This document shows positions 1 through 9,645 of a DNA stretch of 64,000 nucleotides, one piece after another. Made by a program: the position numbers and the translations under genes. This DNA is from Psychrobacter phenylpyruvicus DSM 7000 = NBRC 102152. Its GTDB lineage: Bacteria; Pseudomonadota; Gammaproteobacteria; Pseudomonadales; Moraxellaceae. Numbering within the stretch: the stretch's first letter is position 1; each line of letters opens with the position of its first letter. Under the pieces are notes generated by a model that made no database searches, was not told the origin of the DNA, and worked only from the letters and a program-made list of their open reading frames with translations. The stretch spans positions 1 through 64,000 of the forward strand of contig NZ_JMKP01000009.1 in NCBI RefSeq assembly GCF_000685805.1, given 5' to 3'.

Positions 1-240
<240 letters not shown>

Positions 241-390
241 TACAACACCCAAGTGGTTTTGTATTAAGCTATAATTATTTCGATATCATCCTGATAATCA
301 CAAATTATAAGTGACTTGATTCAGGTTCTGATATACATAGTCAAACAAAGTTAAGCTAACCCTTAACACAACTCATATCTATACCCCCTT

Positions 391-505
391 TGCTGACGAC
401 AATAGCACGATGGAACCACCTGATCCCTTCTCGAACTCAGAAGTGAAACATCGTAGCGCCGATGGTAGTGTGGTTCGCCCATGTGAGAGTAGGTCATCGT
501 CAGCT
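391..505 (+). rRNA. 5S ribosomal RNA
   Basis: About 115 nt. The terminal helix pairs GCTGACGA at 392-399 with TCGTCAGC at 497-504. The interior carries the conserved run CCTGATCCCTTCTCGAACTC and the 3' box GTGAGAGTAGGTCATCG. It follows the 23S gene in the same orientation, as expected for a 16S-23S-5S operon. Confidence 0.95.
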
Positions 506-520
506 CCCTATACTTTAAAA

Positions 521-556
521 GCCCCCATTCATTAATTTGAGTGGGGGCTTTTTCCT
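521..556 (+). terminator. Rho-independent terminator of the rRNA operon
   Basis: A 10-bp GC-rich stem (GCCCCCATTC with GAGTGGGGGC, one G-U pair) is followed by a T run. It lies 16 nt after the 5S gene and probably ends the rrn transcript. Confidence 0.9.
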
Positions 557-960
557 TTGTCTGGATTTTAATTTTTGATTTAACTGTCGCACTGAATTGC
601 TGAGGTTTTTGGTTTTATCTTTTTAAGATAACAACCTATATCCATTAATATTAAATTTATTGTAAAAAATTTATTATTCTCAAGCCATATGACGTATGCA
701 GTAAGGGTCAAACTTCTGAGTTTGACCTATAAAATGATTTGACTTAACTCATTATAGTTGTTAGTTTTAATAAATAGTCATTAACTTATATTAAAAAACA
801 AAGTTTGATTTTAAAATAATAGTCTGGGTTTTTACTCAGTCATGAAGATTGACAGGGTCTATTACCTCGAAGTCACAACCATTGTTTAAAAAGTACGAGC
901 TAAGATTATACAGGCCTATTAAGGATCAATAGGTTCCCATGTTTATCAAAGGAATTGATA
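557..960. other. Intergenic region between the rrn operon and the TRAP operon
   Basis: About 400 bp of AT-rich DNA without a credible gene. It should hold the TRAP operon promoter. A TTGACA hexamer sits at 849-854, but no good -10 follows at the usual spacing. A short inverted repeat CCTATT-N7-AATAGG at 915-933 lies 28 nt before the dctP start and could be an operator. Both assignments are weak. Confidence 0.4.
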
Positions 961-2031
961 ATGAAACTCCGTACCTCTGTTTATGCTACAGCTCTACTTT
1001 CTTTTAGCCTCTTAGGCTGCTCTAATTCTTCTACTGATGATAAAACTGAAGATTCAGCGTCTACTGCAGTCAGCGCTGACGAAGTTACTATCTTACGCTT
1101 TTCCCATTTTTGGCCCGCTACGTCCTCATTTAATGAAGAGATACTAAAGCCTTGGGTGGAGACCATCGAACAAGAGTCGAAGGGTCGATTAAAAATTGAG
1201 CTATATCCTTCAGCTACTCTCAGTAAACCTCAAGTAACTTATGAAGCTGCTGTTAAAGGTACTGTGGATATAGGCTCTCAAGCCCACGGTTATACTAGTG
1301 GCCGCTTTCCATTAACTCAAATTGCAGAATTGCCGGGCCTATCAAGTTCAGCTACCCAAATGAGTTGTATTTTACAAACCTTATATGAGAATGGCACTAT
1401 CGCTAGTGAGTATGAGGATTCTCATTTGCTCTTCATGTATGGGGCAGGTCCTGGGGTACTGCATACCTCAAATAAACTTATTACTACCCCTGATGATATG
1501 AAAGGCATGCGTATTCGCCGGCCCTCAGCAGTGGCTGGTGATATTCTGGAGAGCATGGGTGCTTCACCTGTAGGGCTTCCAGCCAACGATATTTATACTT
1601 CATTACAACGTGGTGTGGTAGATGGCTTAAGCTTCCCTTGGGAGGCAGTCAAAACCTTCAAAATAGATGAAGTTACTAAGTACCATACAAACATACCATT
1701 TTATAGTTCGGGTCTTATGGTTTCAATGAACAAAGAGACCTACAATGGATTACCAGCTGATTTACAAAAAGTCATTGATGATAACTCTGGTATGGCTCTA
1801 GCAATGAAAGTTGGGGAGGTTTTTGATAAGCACGATAAGATAGTATTGCAAGAAGCAAGAGATAAAGGCGATCAATTTGTTGAGATACCTGATCCACTAA
1901 ACGATCCTGCTTGGAAGGGCCCCCTTGAAAAAGGAACGCAAAAATATTTAAAGGATGTTGAAGACTTAGGGCTAGATTCAGCGGGTGTTTATGAAAAAGC
2001 AAAAGCGGCAAGTGCTGCCTGTGAAGCCTGA
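961..2031 (+). CDS. TRAP transporter solute-binding protein, DctP family
   Basis: Predicted lipid-anchored substrate-binding component of a tripartite ATP-independent periplasmic transporter. The start chosen is the ATG at 961, preceded by AAAGGA at 948-953; a TTG two codons upstream is less likely. The protein opens with a lipoprotein signal ending LLGC, with Cys20 as the lipidated residue, followed by an Ser/Thr/Asp-rich linker. The mature part has the DctP fold signatures: FSHFWPATS near the N-terminus, the region GMRIRRPSAVAGDILESMGA that carries the carboxylate-binding arginine in this family, and GVVDGLSFPWEAV. It is followed after 17 nt by the small and large membrane subunits, so an operon is likely. 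The family mostly binds organic acids, but the ligand cannot be told from sequence alone. Confidence 0.9.
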   Translation: MKLRTSVYATALLSFSLLGCSNSSTDDKTEDSASTAVSADEVTILRFSHFWPATSSFNEEILKPWVETIEQESKGRLKIELYPSATLSKPQVTYEAAVKGTVDIGSQAHGYTSGRFPLTQIAELPGLSSSATQMSCILQTLYENGTIASEYEDSHLLFMYGAGPGVLHTSNKLITTPDDMKGMRIRRPSAVAGDILESMGASPVGLPANDIYTSLQRGVVDGLSFPWEAVKTFKIDEVTKYHTNIPFYSSGLMVSMNKETYNGLPADLQKVIDDNSGMALAMKVGEVFDKHDKIVLQEARDKGDQFVEIPDPLNDPAWKGPLEKGTQKYLKDVEDLGLDSAGVYEKAKAASAACEA

Positions 2032-2048
2032 TTTAATAGGAGTTTACT

Positions 2049-2576
2049 ATGCAAGCATTGACCAGCATTAGTCGTTTTCTTGCAAGGATTTGTGAATTTA
2101 TCGGTGGTGTAAGTTTAGTCATAATAGTGTTAGTGACCATCGCAGATGTTATTACTAGGTATTTATTCAAGCTTACAATGGGTGATTTTGGCTTTACCAT
2201 CAAAGGTACTGTTGAAATCGTATCTTACATGATGTTCTTTGCGTTATTAGCCGCTTTCGCCGCCTATGTTGAGCGCTCACAAGTTATTGTAGATGTATTT
2301 ACTCAAAAGATGCCTCAGCATATCAAAGGCTATATGATGGGCATATTTATGGTAGGATTTTTTGCACTGGGGGTGATATTTGTTTGGGGTCTATATGACA
2401 GTGCTTTAGATGCCAAAGAGTTTGGTAAGACCACACAAGACCTTAGAATTTCAATGACACCTATCTTCGCTTTTGGTTCGTTTCTTAGCGCCTTATTAGC
2501 GATACGCGCACTGATTGAATCTATCAATATTTTTAGAACAGGCGAGTTCTTTGATGCTGAGGAGACAGGCGCATGA
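2049..2576 (+). CDS. TRAP transporter small permease, DctQ family
   Basis: A 175-residue protein with four hydrophobic segments (about residues 14-36, 55-77, 96-118 and 135-157), as expected for the small membrane subunit that joins the binding protein to the large permease. The N-terminal half contains ADVITRYLF, close to the DctQ signature. Its stop codon overlaps the start of the next gene in an ATGA arrangement (2573-2576), which points to translational coupling. The start is preceded by TAGGAG at 2037-2042. Confidence 0.9.
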   Translation: MQALTSISRFLARICEFIGGVSLVIIVLVTIADVITRYLFKLTMGDFGFTIKGTVEIVSYMMFFALLAAFAAYVERSQVIVDVFTQKMPQHIKGYMMGIFMVGFFALGVIFVWGLYDSALDAKEFGKTTQDLRISMTPIFAFGSFLSALLAIRALIESINIFRTGEFFDAEETGA

Positions 2577-3862
2577 GTCCAGAAATTATTGGTGCGGTTG
2601 GCTTAATTGTCATGATTATGCTGGTATGCCTTCGAGTACCTGTGGCTTTGGCTATGTTAGGAGCAGGACTTATCGGATTTGGTGCGGTGACAAGCCCAGG
2701 TGGTTCTTTACAAATGTTGAAGGATATTCCAACTGATGTGTTGGCTAAGTATGATTTCAGTGCGATACCTCTATTCATTCTTATGGGGGTATTTGCCGCT
2801 CATTCTGGAATGGCCGGAAAATTATTTGACGCGACTAGGACTATATTTGGCGGTGTGCGCGGTAGCTTAGGTATAGCTGGGATAGGGTCTTCAGGTATTT
2901 TTGCTTCTATTTCAGGCTCCTCATTAGCTACAGCTTCAACGATGACTCGGGTCGCGTTGCCAGAAATGGAAAAGCATGGTTATAACCCAGGTTTTGCTTG
3001 TGGTGTTTTGGCGGCGGGTGGTACCTTGGGGATTATGATTCCACCTAGTATTGCACTACTTGTCTATGCCATTTTAACAGAGCAGTCAGTGGGTGATATG
3101 TTTATCGCTGGTTTTTTGCCTGGGCTATTAGGCATGGTGATGTACTCTATTACTGTGATGATTATGGTTCGATGGAAGCCTCATTTAGCACAGCCTGGCG
3201 AAAAAACTTCTTGGAAAGAGAAGTTGTTTTCTTTAACAGGCCTTATTCCTTTTAGCTTTATCTTCATTATTATTATTACTGGAATATTTTTTGGCTTATT
3301 TACCCCTACTGAAGGGGCGGCTGTAGGAGCTTTTGCCTCTTGGTTGTATGCAGTATTTAAGGGCATGCGTCTTAAAGGGTTAAAACAATCCTTAACTGAA
3401 ACCCTAGCACTGTCAGCGGTGGTGTTTTTTATGTTACTGGGAGCAGAGGCATTAGGGCTTTTTATTAATGTATCAAGGATAGCCAGCTCATTGGCTGAAT
3501 GGATTGGAGCGTTACAGGTTAGTCCGCTTGTTGTATTAATTGGTATTTTGATCATGTACTTCCTGCTTGGGTTATTTATGGATGCCTTAGCCATGCTAGT
3601 GATTACTATACCTGTAGTTTTTCCAATTATTTTGGCATTAGGTTATGATCCTGTCTGGTTTGGTATTATTGCGGTATTGACGGTTGAGCTGGGTCTTATT
3701 ACACCGCCCATGGGCATGAATATCTTTGTAATTAAAGCTATGGCACCGCATATTAAGCTGAGTGATATGTTTAAAGGAGTCACTCCCTTTATTGTTTCAG
3801 ATGTGATTCGCTTGGTTGTACTTGTGGCTTTTCCCTCGATTTCATTGGTTTTATTAAGCTAA
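2573..3862 (+). CDS. TRAP transporter large permease, DctM family
   Basis: A 429-residue, very hydrophobic protein of normal DctM length, predicted to carry the Na+-driven transport path in the inner membrane. Family hallmarks are visible: IPLFILMGVFAAHSGMA, SGSSLATASTMTRVALPEM, the loop GGTLGIMIPPSIALLVYA, and the C-terminal ELGLITPPMGMNIFVIKA. It overlaps dctQ by 4 nt. No clear terminator follows; the 296 bp to the next gene is AT-rich and featureless. Neighbouring genes give no hint of the substrate. Confidence 0.93.
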   Translation: MSPEIIGAVGLIVMIMLVCLRVPVALAMLGAGLIGFGAVTSPGGSLQMLKDIPTDVLAKYDFSAIPLFILMGVFAAHSGMAGKLFDATRTIFGGVRGSLGIAGIGSSGIFASISGSSLATASTMTRVALPEMEKHGYNPGFACGVLAAGGTLGIMIPPSIALLVYAILTEQSVGDMFIAGFLPGLLGMVMYSITVMIMVRWKPHLAQPGEKTSWKEKLFSLTGLIPFSFIFIIIITGIFFGLFTPTEGAAVGAFASWLYAVFKGMRLKGLKQSLTETLALSAVVFFMLLGAEALGLFINVSRIASSLAEWIGALQVSPLVVLIGILIMYFLLGLFMDALAMLVITIPVVFPIILALGYDPVWFGIIAVLTVELGLITPPMGMNIFVIKAMAPHIKLSDMFKGVTPFIVSDVIRLVVLVAFPSISLVLLS

Positions 3863-4158
3863 ACCAAGCGAAACTGTTACTTTTTTAAACCGATCATTTT
3901 TTGATCAATTATCCTAAATTGGCCATGCTATTTGCTTTAATAGTGTGGTTTTTTTTATGAAGATAAGCGTGAACTGATAGGACACTGCTTAACAAGTCTA
4001 AAAATAGTTATACAACAATAGGGGAAACATATTTAAACTTATTATTTTGACTTAATCGATATAATTGTTGACTAACTAAGCGATGAGGCTAAATTTTAAG
4101 CTTTTTACTTTATTTCGATTTCTCTATCATTTTAATTTCTCTATTTGGTCTATATTCA

Positions 4159-5151
4159 ATGTCCATTGACTTATCTAATACCCTTATCGTTGCGATCTCC
4201 GCAACCGCACTTTTTGATTTAAATGAATCCGAACTGTATCGTGAACAGCTGATTGAACAAGATCCGTTTACAGCTACCCAAAGATTTCGGGAGTATATGC
4301 AGCAGCATGAAAACGACCCGTTAGAAATAGGGGCGGGCTTCCCATTGATTCAGGCCATATTAAATTTAAATAACTATGTTGAGAACGGCTGTGAAAGTAA
4401 TGCCCCTTTAGTGGAAGTTGTTATTATCTCGAAAAGCTGTCCTGAAACGGGAATTCGAGTATTAAATGCTATTCGAAAACGAGGTTTATGTATTACCCGT
4501 TCAGCGTTTATTTCTGGCGGTGAGGTGGCTGACTATATCGCTGACTTTAAGGTGGATCTTTTTTTGACTACCAATAGAGAAGATGCACAAAGTGTGGCAG
4601 ACGCCAAGATCTGTGCCTGTGCTATATTGGATGCGACACCGGTTAATACCTTTAAGTTAGATACAGAGCAATTACGCATTGCCTTTGATGGTGATGCGGT
4701 GTTATTTGATGACTCTGGCGAACTACTATATAAGCAAAAGGGTCTTAAGGCGTTCCATGATAGAGAAGCAGAAATGACTGACTTGCCTATTGAGAAAGGA
4801 CCTTATGCAGACTTATTAATCAAGCTATCATTGTTACAAGATAGGTTGCCTCATACAGAAGACATTCAACCCATTCAGATTGCGTTGGTCACTGCACGCA
4901 ATGCACCGGCTGATTTACGGGCTATTAAGACCTTGCGTGAGTGGGGCGTTTCGGTAGATATGGCATTTTTTTTGGGTGGTCTTGAAAAAACGTCAGTGTT
5001 AAAAACCTTTGCACCGCATATCTTTTTCGATGACTCTGTTCAGCATATTGAGGCTGCCAGAAACTATGTGCCCACTGCCTTAGTGCCTTATCACTCCACC
5101 TCCAAACTTTATAACCATACTTGGATTCCTAGAACCAAGCGATCTGGTTAA
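4159..5151 (+). CDS. 5'-nucleotidase, cytosolic cN-I family
   Basis: Resembles the cytosolic 5'-nucleotidase I family (Pfam 5_nucleotid, PF06189), which dephosphorylates nucleoside monophosphates. Recognisable blocks are LVEVVIISKSCPETGIRVLNA in the N-terminal half, the haloacid-dehalogenase-like motif AFDGDAVLFDD around residues 175-185 with probable metal-binding aspartates 177 and 179, and the C-terminal FFLGGLEKTSVLKTFAPHIFFDD. The length, 330 residues, fits the bacterial members. It stands alone between the TRAP operon and a rhomboid gene in the same direction, with 133 bp to the latter. The start ATG has no strong ribosome site. The natural substrate is not deducible. Confidence 0.82.
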   Translation: MSIDLSNTLIVAISATALFDLNESELYREQLIEQDPFTATQRFREYMQQHENDPLEIGAGFPLIQAILNLNNYVENGCESNAPLVEVVIISKSCPETGIRVLNAIRKRGLCITRSAFISGGEVADYIADFKVDLFLTTNREDAQSVADAKICACAILDATPVNTFKLDTEQLRIAFDGDAVLFDDSGELLYKQKGLKAFHDREAEMTDLPIEKGPYADLLIKLSLLQDRLPHTEDIQPIQIALVTARNAPADLRAIKTLREWGVSVDMAFFLGGLEKTSVLKTFAPHIFFDDSVQHIEAARNYVPTALVPYHSTSKLYNHTWIPRTKRSG

Positions 5152-5284
5152 ATGCTATTTGGAACTATTTATTGTAGAGTGTAGCAACCTAAGCATAATC
5201 AGTCGAGTCGCTATTCACGCCCAAATTATACGGTGCTTACGGGCTTAATTATCACAAAAATAGGGCGTTTAAACCCCCTACCAT

Positions 5285-5893
5285 ATGGCGATATATATGA
5301 ATTGGCAAAAAATATCTAACCTTATTAAACATCGTCTTGGTCAAGTGATTGGCCTTTATGGCTTCGTTTTGATTCCCATATGGGTGATGTATGTTTTAAA
5401 CAGTACGATATTATTTAATTTTTGGAATATGTTAGGAATTATTCCGCGTAGTCTGAGTTTAAATAGTTTAATTGGGGTCACCTCATCTTGGACGATGCAT
5501 GGTAATTTTGCTCATTTAATGGGAAATACGCTTGTTTTAGTGCAAATATTATTTTTGTTTGGACTGTTTGAGCGTAATGCTTATCGAACGATAGTAAAAC
5601 TAATTATTGGTTCTGGATTAATGACCTGGGGGTTAGGGTCGCCGTTCTCTATCCATATTGGAGCATCAGGACTAATATTTGCAATGCTGGGATATATGAT
5701 CGGTGGGGCTATTTTTGCTAGGCGTTGGGGTTATCTATTGGCTTGTATATTGATGGGGGCGAGCTATTGGTTCGTCTTAAAAGAAGGACTTATGCCCCAA
5801 ACAGGCATCTCATTTGCGGCGCATTTTGGCGGATTGTGTATTGGTTTGTTAATTGGGGCTAATTCAAAGCATTATTATGGCAATAATTACTAA
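5285..5893 (+). CDS. Rhomboid family intramembrane serine protease
   Basis: A 202-residue polytopic membrane protein with about six hydrophobic segments. It carries the rhomboid catalytic pattern: HLMGN (His77, Asn81) in the second segment, the nucleophile in GASG (Ser128), and the catalytic histidine in AAHFGG (His180). The dyad looks intact, so an active inner-membrane protease is expected; the substrate is unknown. Two in-frame ATGs (5285 and 5297) are possible starts. Neither has a strong ribosome site and the longer form is given. Its direction matches pcnB downstream, but 145 bp separate them. Confidence 0.85.
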   Translation: MAIYMNWQKISNLIKHRLGQVIGLYGFVLIPIWVMYVLNSTILFNFWNMLGIIPRSLSLNSLIGVTSSWTMHGNFAHLMGNTLVLVQILFLFGLFERNAYRTIVKLIIGSGLMTWGLGSPFSIHIGASGLIFAMLGYMIGGAIFARRWGYLLACILMGASYWFVLKEGLMPQTGISFAAHFGGLCIGLLIGANSKHYYGNNY

Positions 5894-6038
5894 GCAGGTA
5901 TTAATGTAGTCAGGGTTCAGTATGTTGGGCACCAACCTTGAAAATTTGTTACACTAGCGATTATATATGCCTTAGTTTACTTAGCCGAAAATTCGGCGGG
6001 TAATCATGGGCTTTTGTTAGTTTGTAGGGAGTAGATGC

Positions 6039-8144
6039 ATGGCAGAACGTTCAGCCAAGCAGTTAGGGTTAAGTAAGGCGGATTTACCCAATTCGATTAT
6101 TGAAGTGATTGCCACTTTGAGCAAGGCTGGTTTTGAGGCTTACATTGTCGGTGGTGGGGTCCGTGACACACTTTTAGGTCTCAATCCAAAAGACTTTGAT
6201 GCCGTAACTGATGCAAGACCGCATGAAGTGAAAGACTTGTTTGGCAAGCGTTGCCGTATTATTGGGCGTCGTTTTCAATTGGCACATGTGTATTCAGGCC
6301 GTGACATGATTGAAGTGGCCACTTTCCGTGCGCCACCACCTACTGGTAATGAGCATACTACCAGTGATGGTATGATCGTTCGTGATAACGTTTGGGGCGA
6401 CATTCATCAAGACTTTGCTCGCCGCGATTTTTCAATTAACGCTATGTATTACGAGCCTTTAAAAGGAGTGGTACATGACTTCTGTAATGCGTTAGATGAC
6501 ATCAAAAATAAAACCCTTAGATTATTGGGCCATGCACCTATACGCATCGAAGAAGACCCAGTCAGGCTACTACGTGCTTTACGCTTTAAAGCCAAACTCG
6601 GATTTGAGTTTGATAAAGAGTTATCAGAGCAGTTCCATGATGATAACTGGGCTTTGTTGGATCAAGTTTCTCCGCATAGATTATATGATGAGTCGCAGAA
6701 AATGTTCACCGGCGGCTATTTAGTTCCTTTATTGCCGCTATTGTTTGAATATGGCGCCATTCGTCATTTAATCATCTACCCGCCGGAACAGCCCAGCAGA
6801 TTAGTGAATCAAGTTGCTATCAATACCGATAAGCGCATTGCTTTGGGTAAAAGTATCAACCCTGCTTTCTTTTATGCAGCGCTACTTTGGGACAATTACT
6901 TGCATCAATTGGCTAAGTTTAAAAAGAAAAACATGCCATTTCATGATGCACAGCTACAAGCCGCCAGCAAAGTTATCGATCGCCAGCGTATTAAGACTGC
7001 AATTCCACGTTTTGCCGAGCAGTTTATCCGTGATATCTGGGTAATGCAGCCCAAGCTTGCCAATCCTAGAGTGAAACAGATTGCACAGTTGGCAGAGCAT
7101 CCTCGATTTAGAGCCGCTTTTGACTTCTTATTATTGCGTGAGCAATGTGGTGATGAGTTGAATCCACTGTCTGAGTCGACCAATGGCATGGGAGAGTGGT
7201 GGCAAACGTATCAGACGCTCTCAGAAAAACAAAAGCAGCAAGCTATTGATAGCTTCGCTGGAGACAGTCGCCGCGGTGCTAGTAAATCAAGTCGTAACCG
7301 CAATCGCAGTAGAAACCGCAGTACCGACAACGACCAAAGCAATTCAGCTACTAAGGCAAACAAGGAGGCTACTGCTTATAGCCCTAAGCCTCCCAAGCAA
7401 ATAGAAGCCAGTAGTTCTACTCAAAATAAACATTATGCTGCTGAAAGAGCGCAACTTGAGAAGCTATCTTTGGGTAAGTTAGCAGGTGAGCACAGCTCTC
7501 AAAAAAGCCAACCAAGCCCGCTATTTACCATCAATGCCGATAAAATGGCAAAACAAGTGCCACAGCAGTCGGATATTGAAAAGCAACAACTTAAGCAAGC
7601 TGAAGCCACCCAAGTTGCTGCTGAGAATGCTCAGTCAGTAACGCAAAGTGAATCTTCAAGTACAGCTAAGCCGTCCCCAAAGAGTACTGCTAAGACCAGC
7701 ACAGACAAGGTGGTTTCTTCACAGTTGGTGGTAAAAAAAGATGTGGTGTTATTACCAAAAGCGGAGCCTATACCTAGTCAGCGTCGCCGTCGTCAGCCGA
7801 GCCAAAAGCTTTCATACTCTGAGCGTATGCAAGCAGCCAAGAGTGAGCAGAATGCTACTGAAGATCAGAAGCAGTCACAGGCGATAACTGCCAAAACTGC
7901 CTCTCACAGTAAAGTAGACGACAGTCAAGCAGCTAAGGCTAAGCAGTTAGTAGCTTCTAAGCCTGAGCCAACAGTGACAGCGGCTAAGCAGGGCAGCTCA
8001 GCCACAACTAGTCCAGCTGCAGTAGTTATTGCTGATAAAGTTATTCCTAAAAGTGATCGAGTGCCTGCTACACGTCGTCGGCGTGAGCCAAGCTCTACGG
8101 TCAGTGTCAGTGAAAAAAATACTAGCAAAAAAAGCCAGTCATAA
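6039..8144 (+). CDS. pcnB: Poly(A) polymerase I with a long C-terminal extension
   Basis: Adds 3' poly(A) tails to RNA, promoting decay. The N-terminal 400 residues form the class II nucleotidyltransferase core: VGGGVRDTLLG, the catalytic pair DFD (Asp52, Asp54), and RRDFSINAMYYEP, followed by the RNA-binding helical domain. From about residue 408 the protein becomes a roughly 290-residue low-complexity tail rich in Ser, Lys, Gln, Ala and Thr. The tail starts with an Arg/Ser/Asn stretch and carries two similar basic motifs, RRRRQPS at 582-588 and RRRREPS at 679-685. At 701 residues it is far longer than the E. coli enzyme (about 465). The ATG is preceded by AGGGAG at about 6027-6032. folK follows after 23 nt, the usual pcnB-folK pairing. 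Confidence 0.92.
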   Translation: MAERSAKQLGLSKADLPNSIIEVIATLSKAGFEAYIVGGGVRDTLLGLNPKDFDAVTDARPHEVKDLFGKRCRIIGRRFQLAHVYSGRDMIEVATFRAPPPTGNEHTTSDGMIVRDNVWGDIHQDFARRDFSINAMYYEPLKGVVHDFCNALDDIKNKTLRLLGHAPIRIEEDPVRLLRALRFKAKLGFEFDKELSEQFHDDNWALLDQVSPHRLYDESQKMFTGGYLVPLLPLLFEYGAIRHLIIYPPEQPSRLVNQVAINTDKRIALGKSINPAFFYAALLWDNYLHQLAKFKKKNMPFHDAQLQAASKVIDRQRIKTAIPRFAEQFIRDIWVMQPKLANPRVKQIAQLAEHPRFRAAFDFLLLREQCGDELNPLSESTNGMGEWWQTYQTLSEKQKQQAIDSFAGDSRRGASKSSRNRNRSRNRSTDNDQSNSATKANKEATAYSPKPPKQIEASSSTQNKHYAAERAQLEKLSLGKLAGEHSSQKSQPSPLFTINADKMAKQVPQQSDIEKQQLKQAEATQVAAENAQSVTQSESSSTAKPSPKSTAKTSTDKVVSSQLVVKKDVVLLPKAEPIPSQRRRRQPSQKLSYSERMQAAKSEQNATEDQKQSQAITAKTASHSKVDDSQAAKAKQLVASKPEPTVTAAKQGSSATTSPAAVVIADKVIPKSDRVPATRRRREPSSTVSVSEKNTSKKSQS

Positions 8145-8167
8145 TCTGTCATAGGATATCGGTTATC

Positions 8168-8674
8168 ATGAATAAAGCCTTAACTAGCAAACGCTGTTAT
8201 CTGGGGCTAGGTGGTAATATTACCAATGAGCTGGGCAGTCCTAGTCAGCACATTCATAATGCGATACAAAGCTTGCAGGCTCATCCTAAAGTAACTCAGG
8301 TGAAGGCTTCATCTCTTTATGCCTCTAAGCCTATGGGTCCCCAAGATCAGCCAGACTTTATTAATGCTGTTGTTGAAATTGAGACCACTTTAGAGCCTCA
8401 TGACTTACTGAGCTTGTGTCAACAATTAGAGCAGCAAGCACAGCGGGTTCGTCTGCGTCATTGGGGTGAAAGAAGCTTGGATGTGGATGTGTTGCTTTAT
8501 GGTGACGAGCAAATAAATAGCCCTACCTTAATAGTGCCTCATCCTGGTATCACCCAGCGTAATTTTGTTCTGATACCATTGGCTGAGCTAAATCCTACTG
8601 TGAAAATTAATGAGATTGCTATTACTGACTTGGAACTAAGTCAGGATTGGTCGGGACTCACTCGTTTGTCTTAG
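8168..8674 (+). CDS. folK: 2-amino-4-hydroxy-6-hydroxymethyldihydropteridine pyrophosphokinase
   Basis: Transfers pyrophosphate from ATP to 6-hydroxymethyl-7,8-dihydropterin in folate synthesis. The 168-residue protein has the HPPK signatures: YLGLGGNI at the start, GPQDQPDFINAVVEIET in the pterin-binding region, the family pattern RWGERSLDVDVLLYG (here HWGERSLDVDVLLYG) with the metal-binding aspartates, and PHPGITQRNFVLIPLAEL. It sits between pcnB (23 nt upstream) and panB (60 nt downstream) and is probably cotranscribed with both. Confidence 0.95.
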   Translation: MNKALTSKRCYLGLGGNITNELGSPSQHIHNAIQSLQAHPKVTQVKASSLYASKPMGPQDQPDFINAVVEIETTLEPHDLLSLCQQLEQQAQRVRLRHWGERSLDVDVLLYGDEQINSPTLIVPHPGITQRNFVLIPLAELNPTVKINEIAITDLELSQDWSGLTRLS

Positions 8675-8734
8675 GCCAAAATATTTAGTTGGTTCTTTAT
8701 TGTTTATCTGCTTACTTCTTCTAGGTGGCCCTAT

Positions 8735-9547
8735 ATGATTACTTTGTCGACTTTAAATAAATACAAAAAAGACGGTCGTAAATTTAGCTGTCTTACTTGC
8801 TATGATGCGATGTTTGCAAAAATGATGCAGAATGCTGAGGTCGATACTATCTTAATCGGCGATAGTTTGGGTATGGTGGTTCAGGGTCATGACTCAACGT
8901 TACCGGTGACCGTTGAAGATATGGTATATCACACCGAGAACGTGGCGCGTAGCAACAAGCATGCGCTGATTCTAGCGGACTTACCTTTTATGAGCTATGT
9001 CACACTTGAGGATACTATTGCTAATGCTAGAAAAATTATGCAAGCAGGGGCGCAAGTTATTAAGTTAGAAGGCGGGGCAGAGCTGGTAGATAAGGTAGCA
9101 GCATTAACGGCGGCTGGGGCTCCTATTTGTGTTCATCTGGGCTTAACTCCACAATCTGTCAACGTGTTTGGCGGTTATAAAGTACAGGGTAAAACAGAGG
9201 ATAGTGCTGCCAAACTAATGGCGGATGTGAAGGCGGTTGTCGAAGCGGGTGCAGCAATTATTTTGTTAGAGTGTGTGCCGGCGGCTTTGGCAAAACAAGT
9301 GACGGAAGCTGTGAATGTACCAGTAATTGGTATTGGCGCTGGTGCTGATACCGATGGTCAAGTTTTGGTGATGCACGACATGCTCGGAGTTACTCATGGG
9401 AGAGTGGCACGTTTTGTCCATGACTTCTTAACCGATGAGCGTAATCAGCAAAGTGATTATGCCGGCAGTGTAGAGGGCGCTTTTGCTTTATTTCATAAGT
9501 CGGTTAAAGAGGGCAGCTACCCTCAACCACAGCATCAATTTAATTAA
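8735..9547 (+). CDS. panB: 3-methyl-2-oxobutanoate hydroxymethyltransferase
   Basis: Makes ketopantoate from 2-oxoisovalerate and methylene-tetrahydrofolate, the first committed step towards pantothenate and CoA. The length of 270 residues is typical. Visible active-site elements are IGDSLGM (Asp43, magnesium ligand), ADLPFMSY (Asp82), VIKLEGG (Lys110, Glu112) and ILLECVPA with the conserved glutamate. panC follows after 98 nt, and panD lies about 25 kb away. folK directly upstream belongs to the folate pathway that supplies the one-carbon donor. Confidence 0.97.
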   Translation: MITLSTLNKYKKDGRKFSCLTCYDAMFAKMMQNAEVDTILIGDSLGMVVQGHDSTLPVTVEDMVYHTENVARSNKHALILADLPFMSYVTLEDTIANARKIMQAGAQVIKLEGGAELVDKVAALTAAGAPICVHLGLTPQSVNVFGGYKVQGKTEDSAAKLMADVKAVVEAGAAIILLECVPAALAKQVTEAVNVPVIGIGAGADTDGQVLVMHDMLGVTHGRVARFVHDFLTDERNQQSDYAGSVEGAFALFHKSVKEGSYPQPQHQFN

Positions 9548-9645
9548 TTACCCCTAGCTAAGACGGTCTTGGCGGCTTAGCTTGAATATTAATATTCTAA
9601 TAAAAGTTTTTAGTTGGCAATAGATTGGACCATTAGGATACCTGC

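Noticed and set aside
3181-3594. 137-residue reverse reading frame inside dctM
   Set aside because: The forward frame is a clear DctM permease; the reverse frame is a codon-usage shadow without family features.
5982-5995. GCCGAA-TTCGGC hairpin before pcnB as a terminator
   Set aside because: The stem is only 5-6 bp and no T run follows; it may at most be a minor leader structure.
7925-8152. Reverse reading frame opposite the pcnB tail
   Set aside because: It arises from the low-complexity Ala/Lys/Ser coding sequence on the other strand and has no ribosome site.
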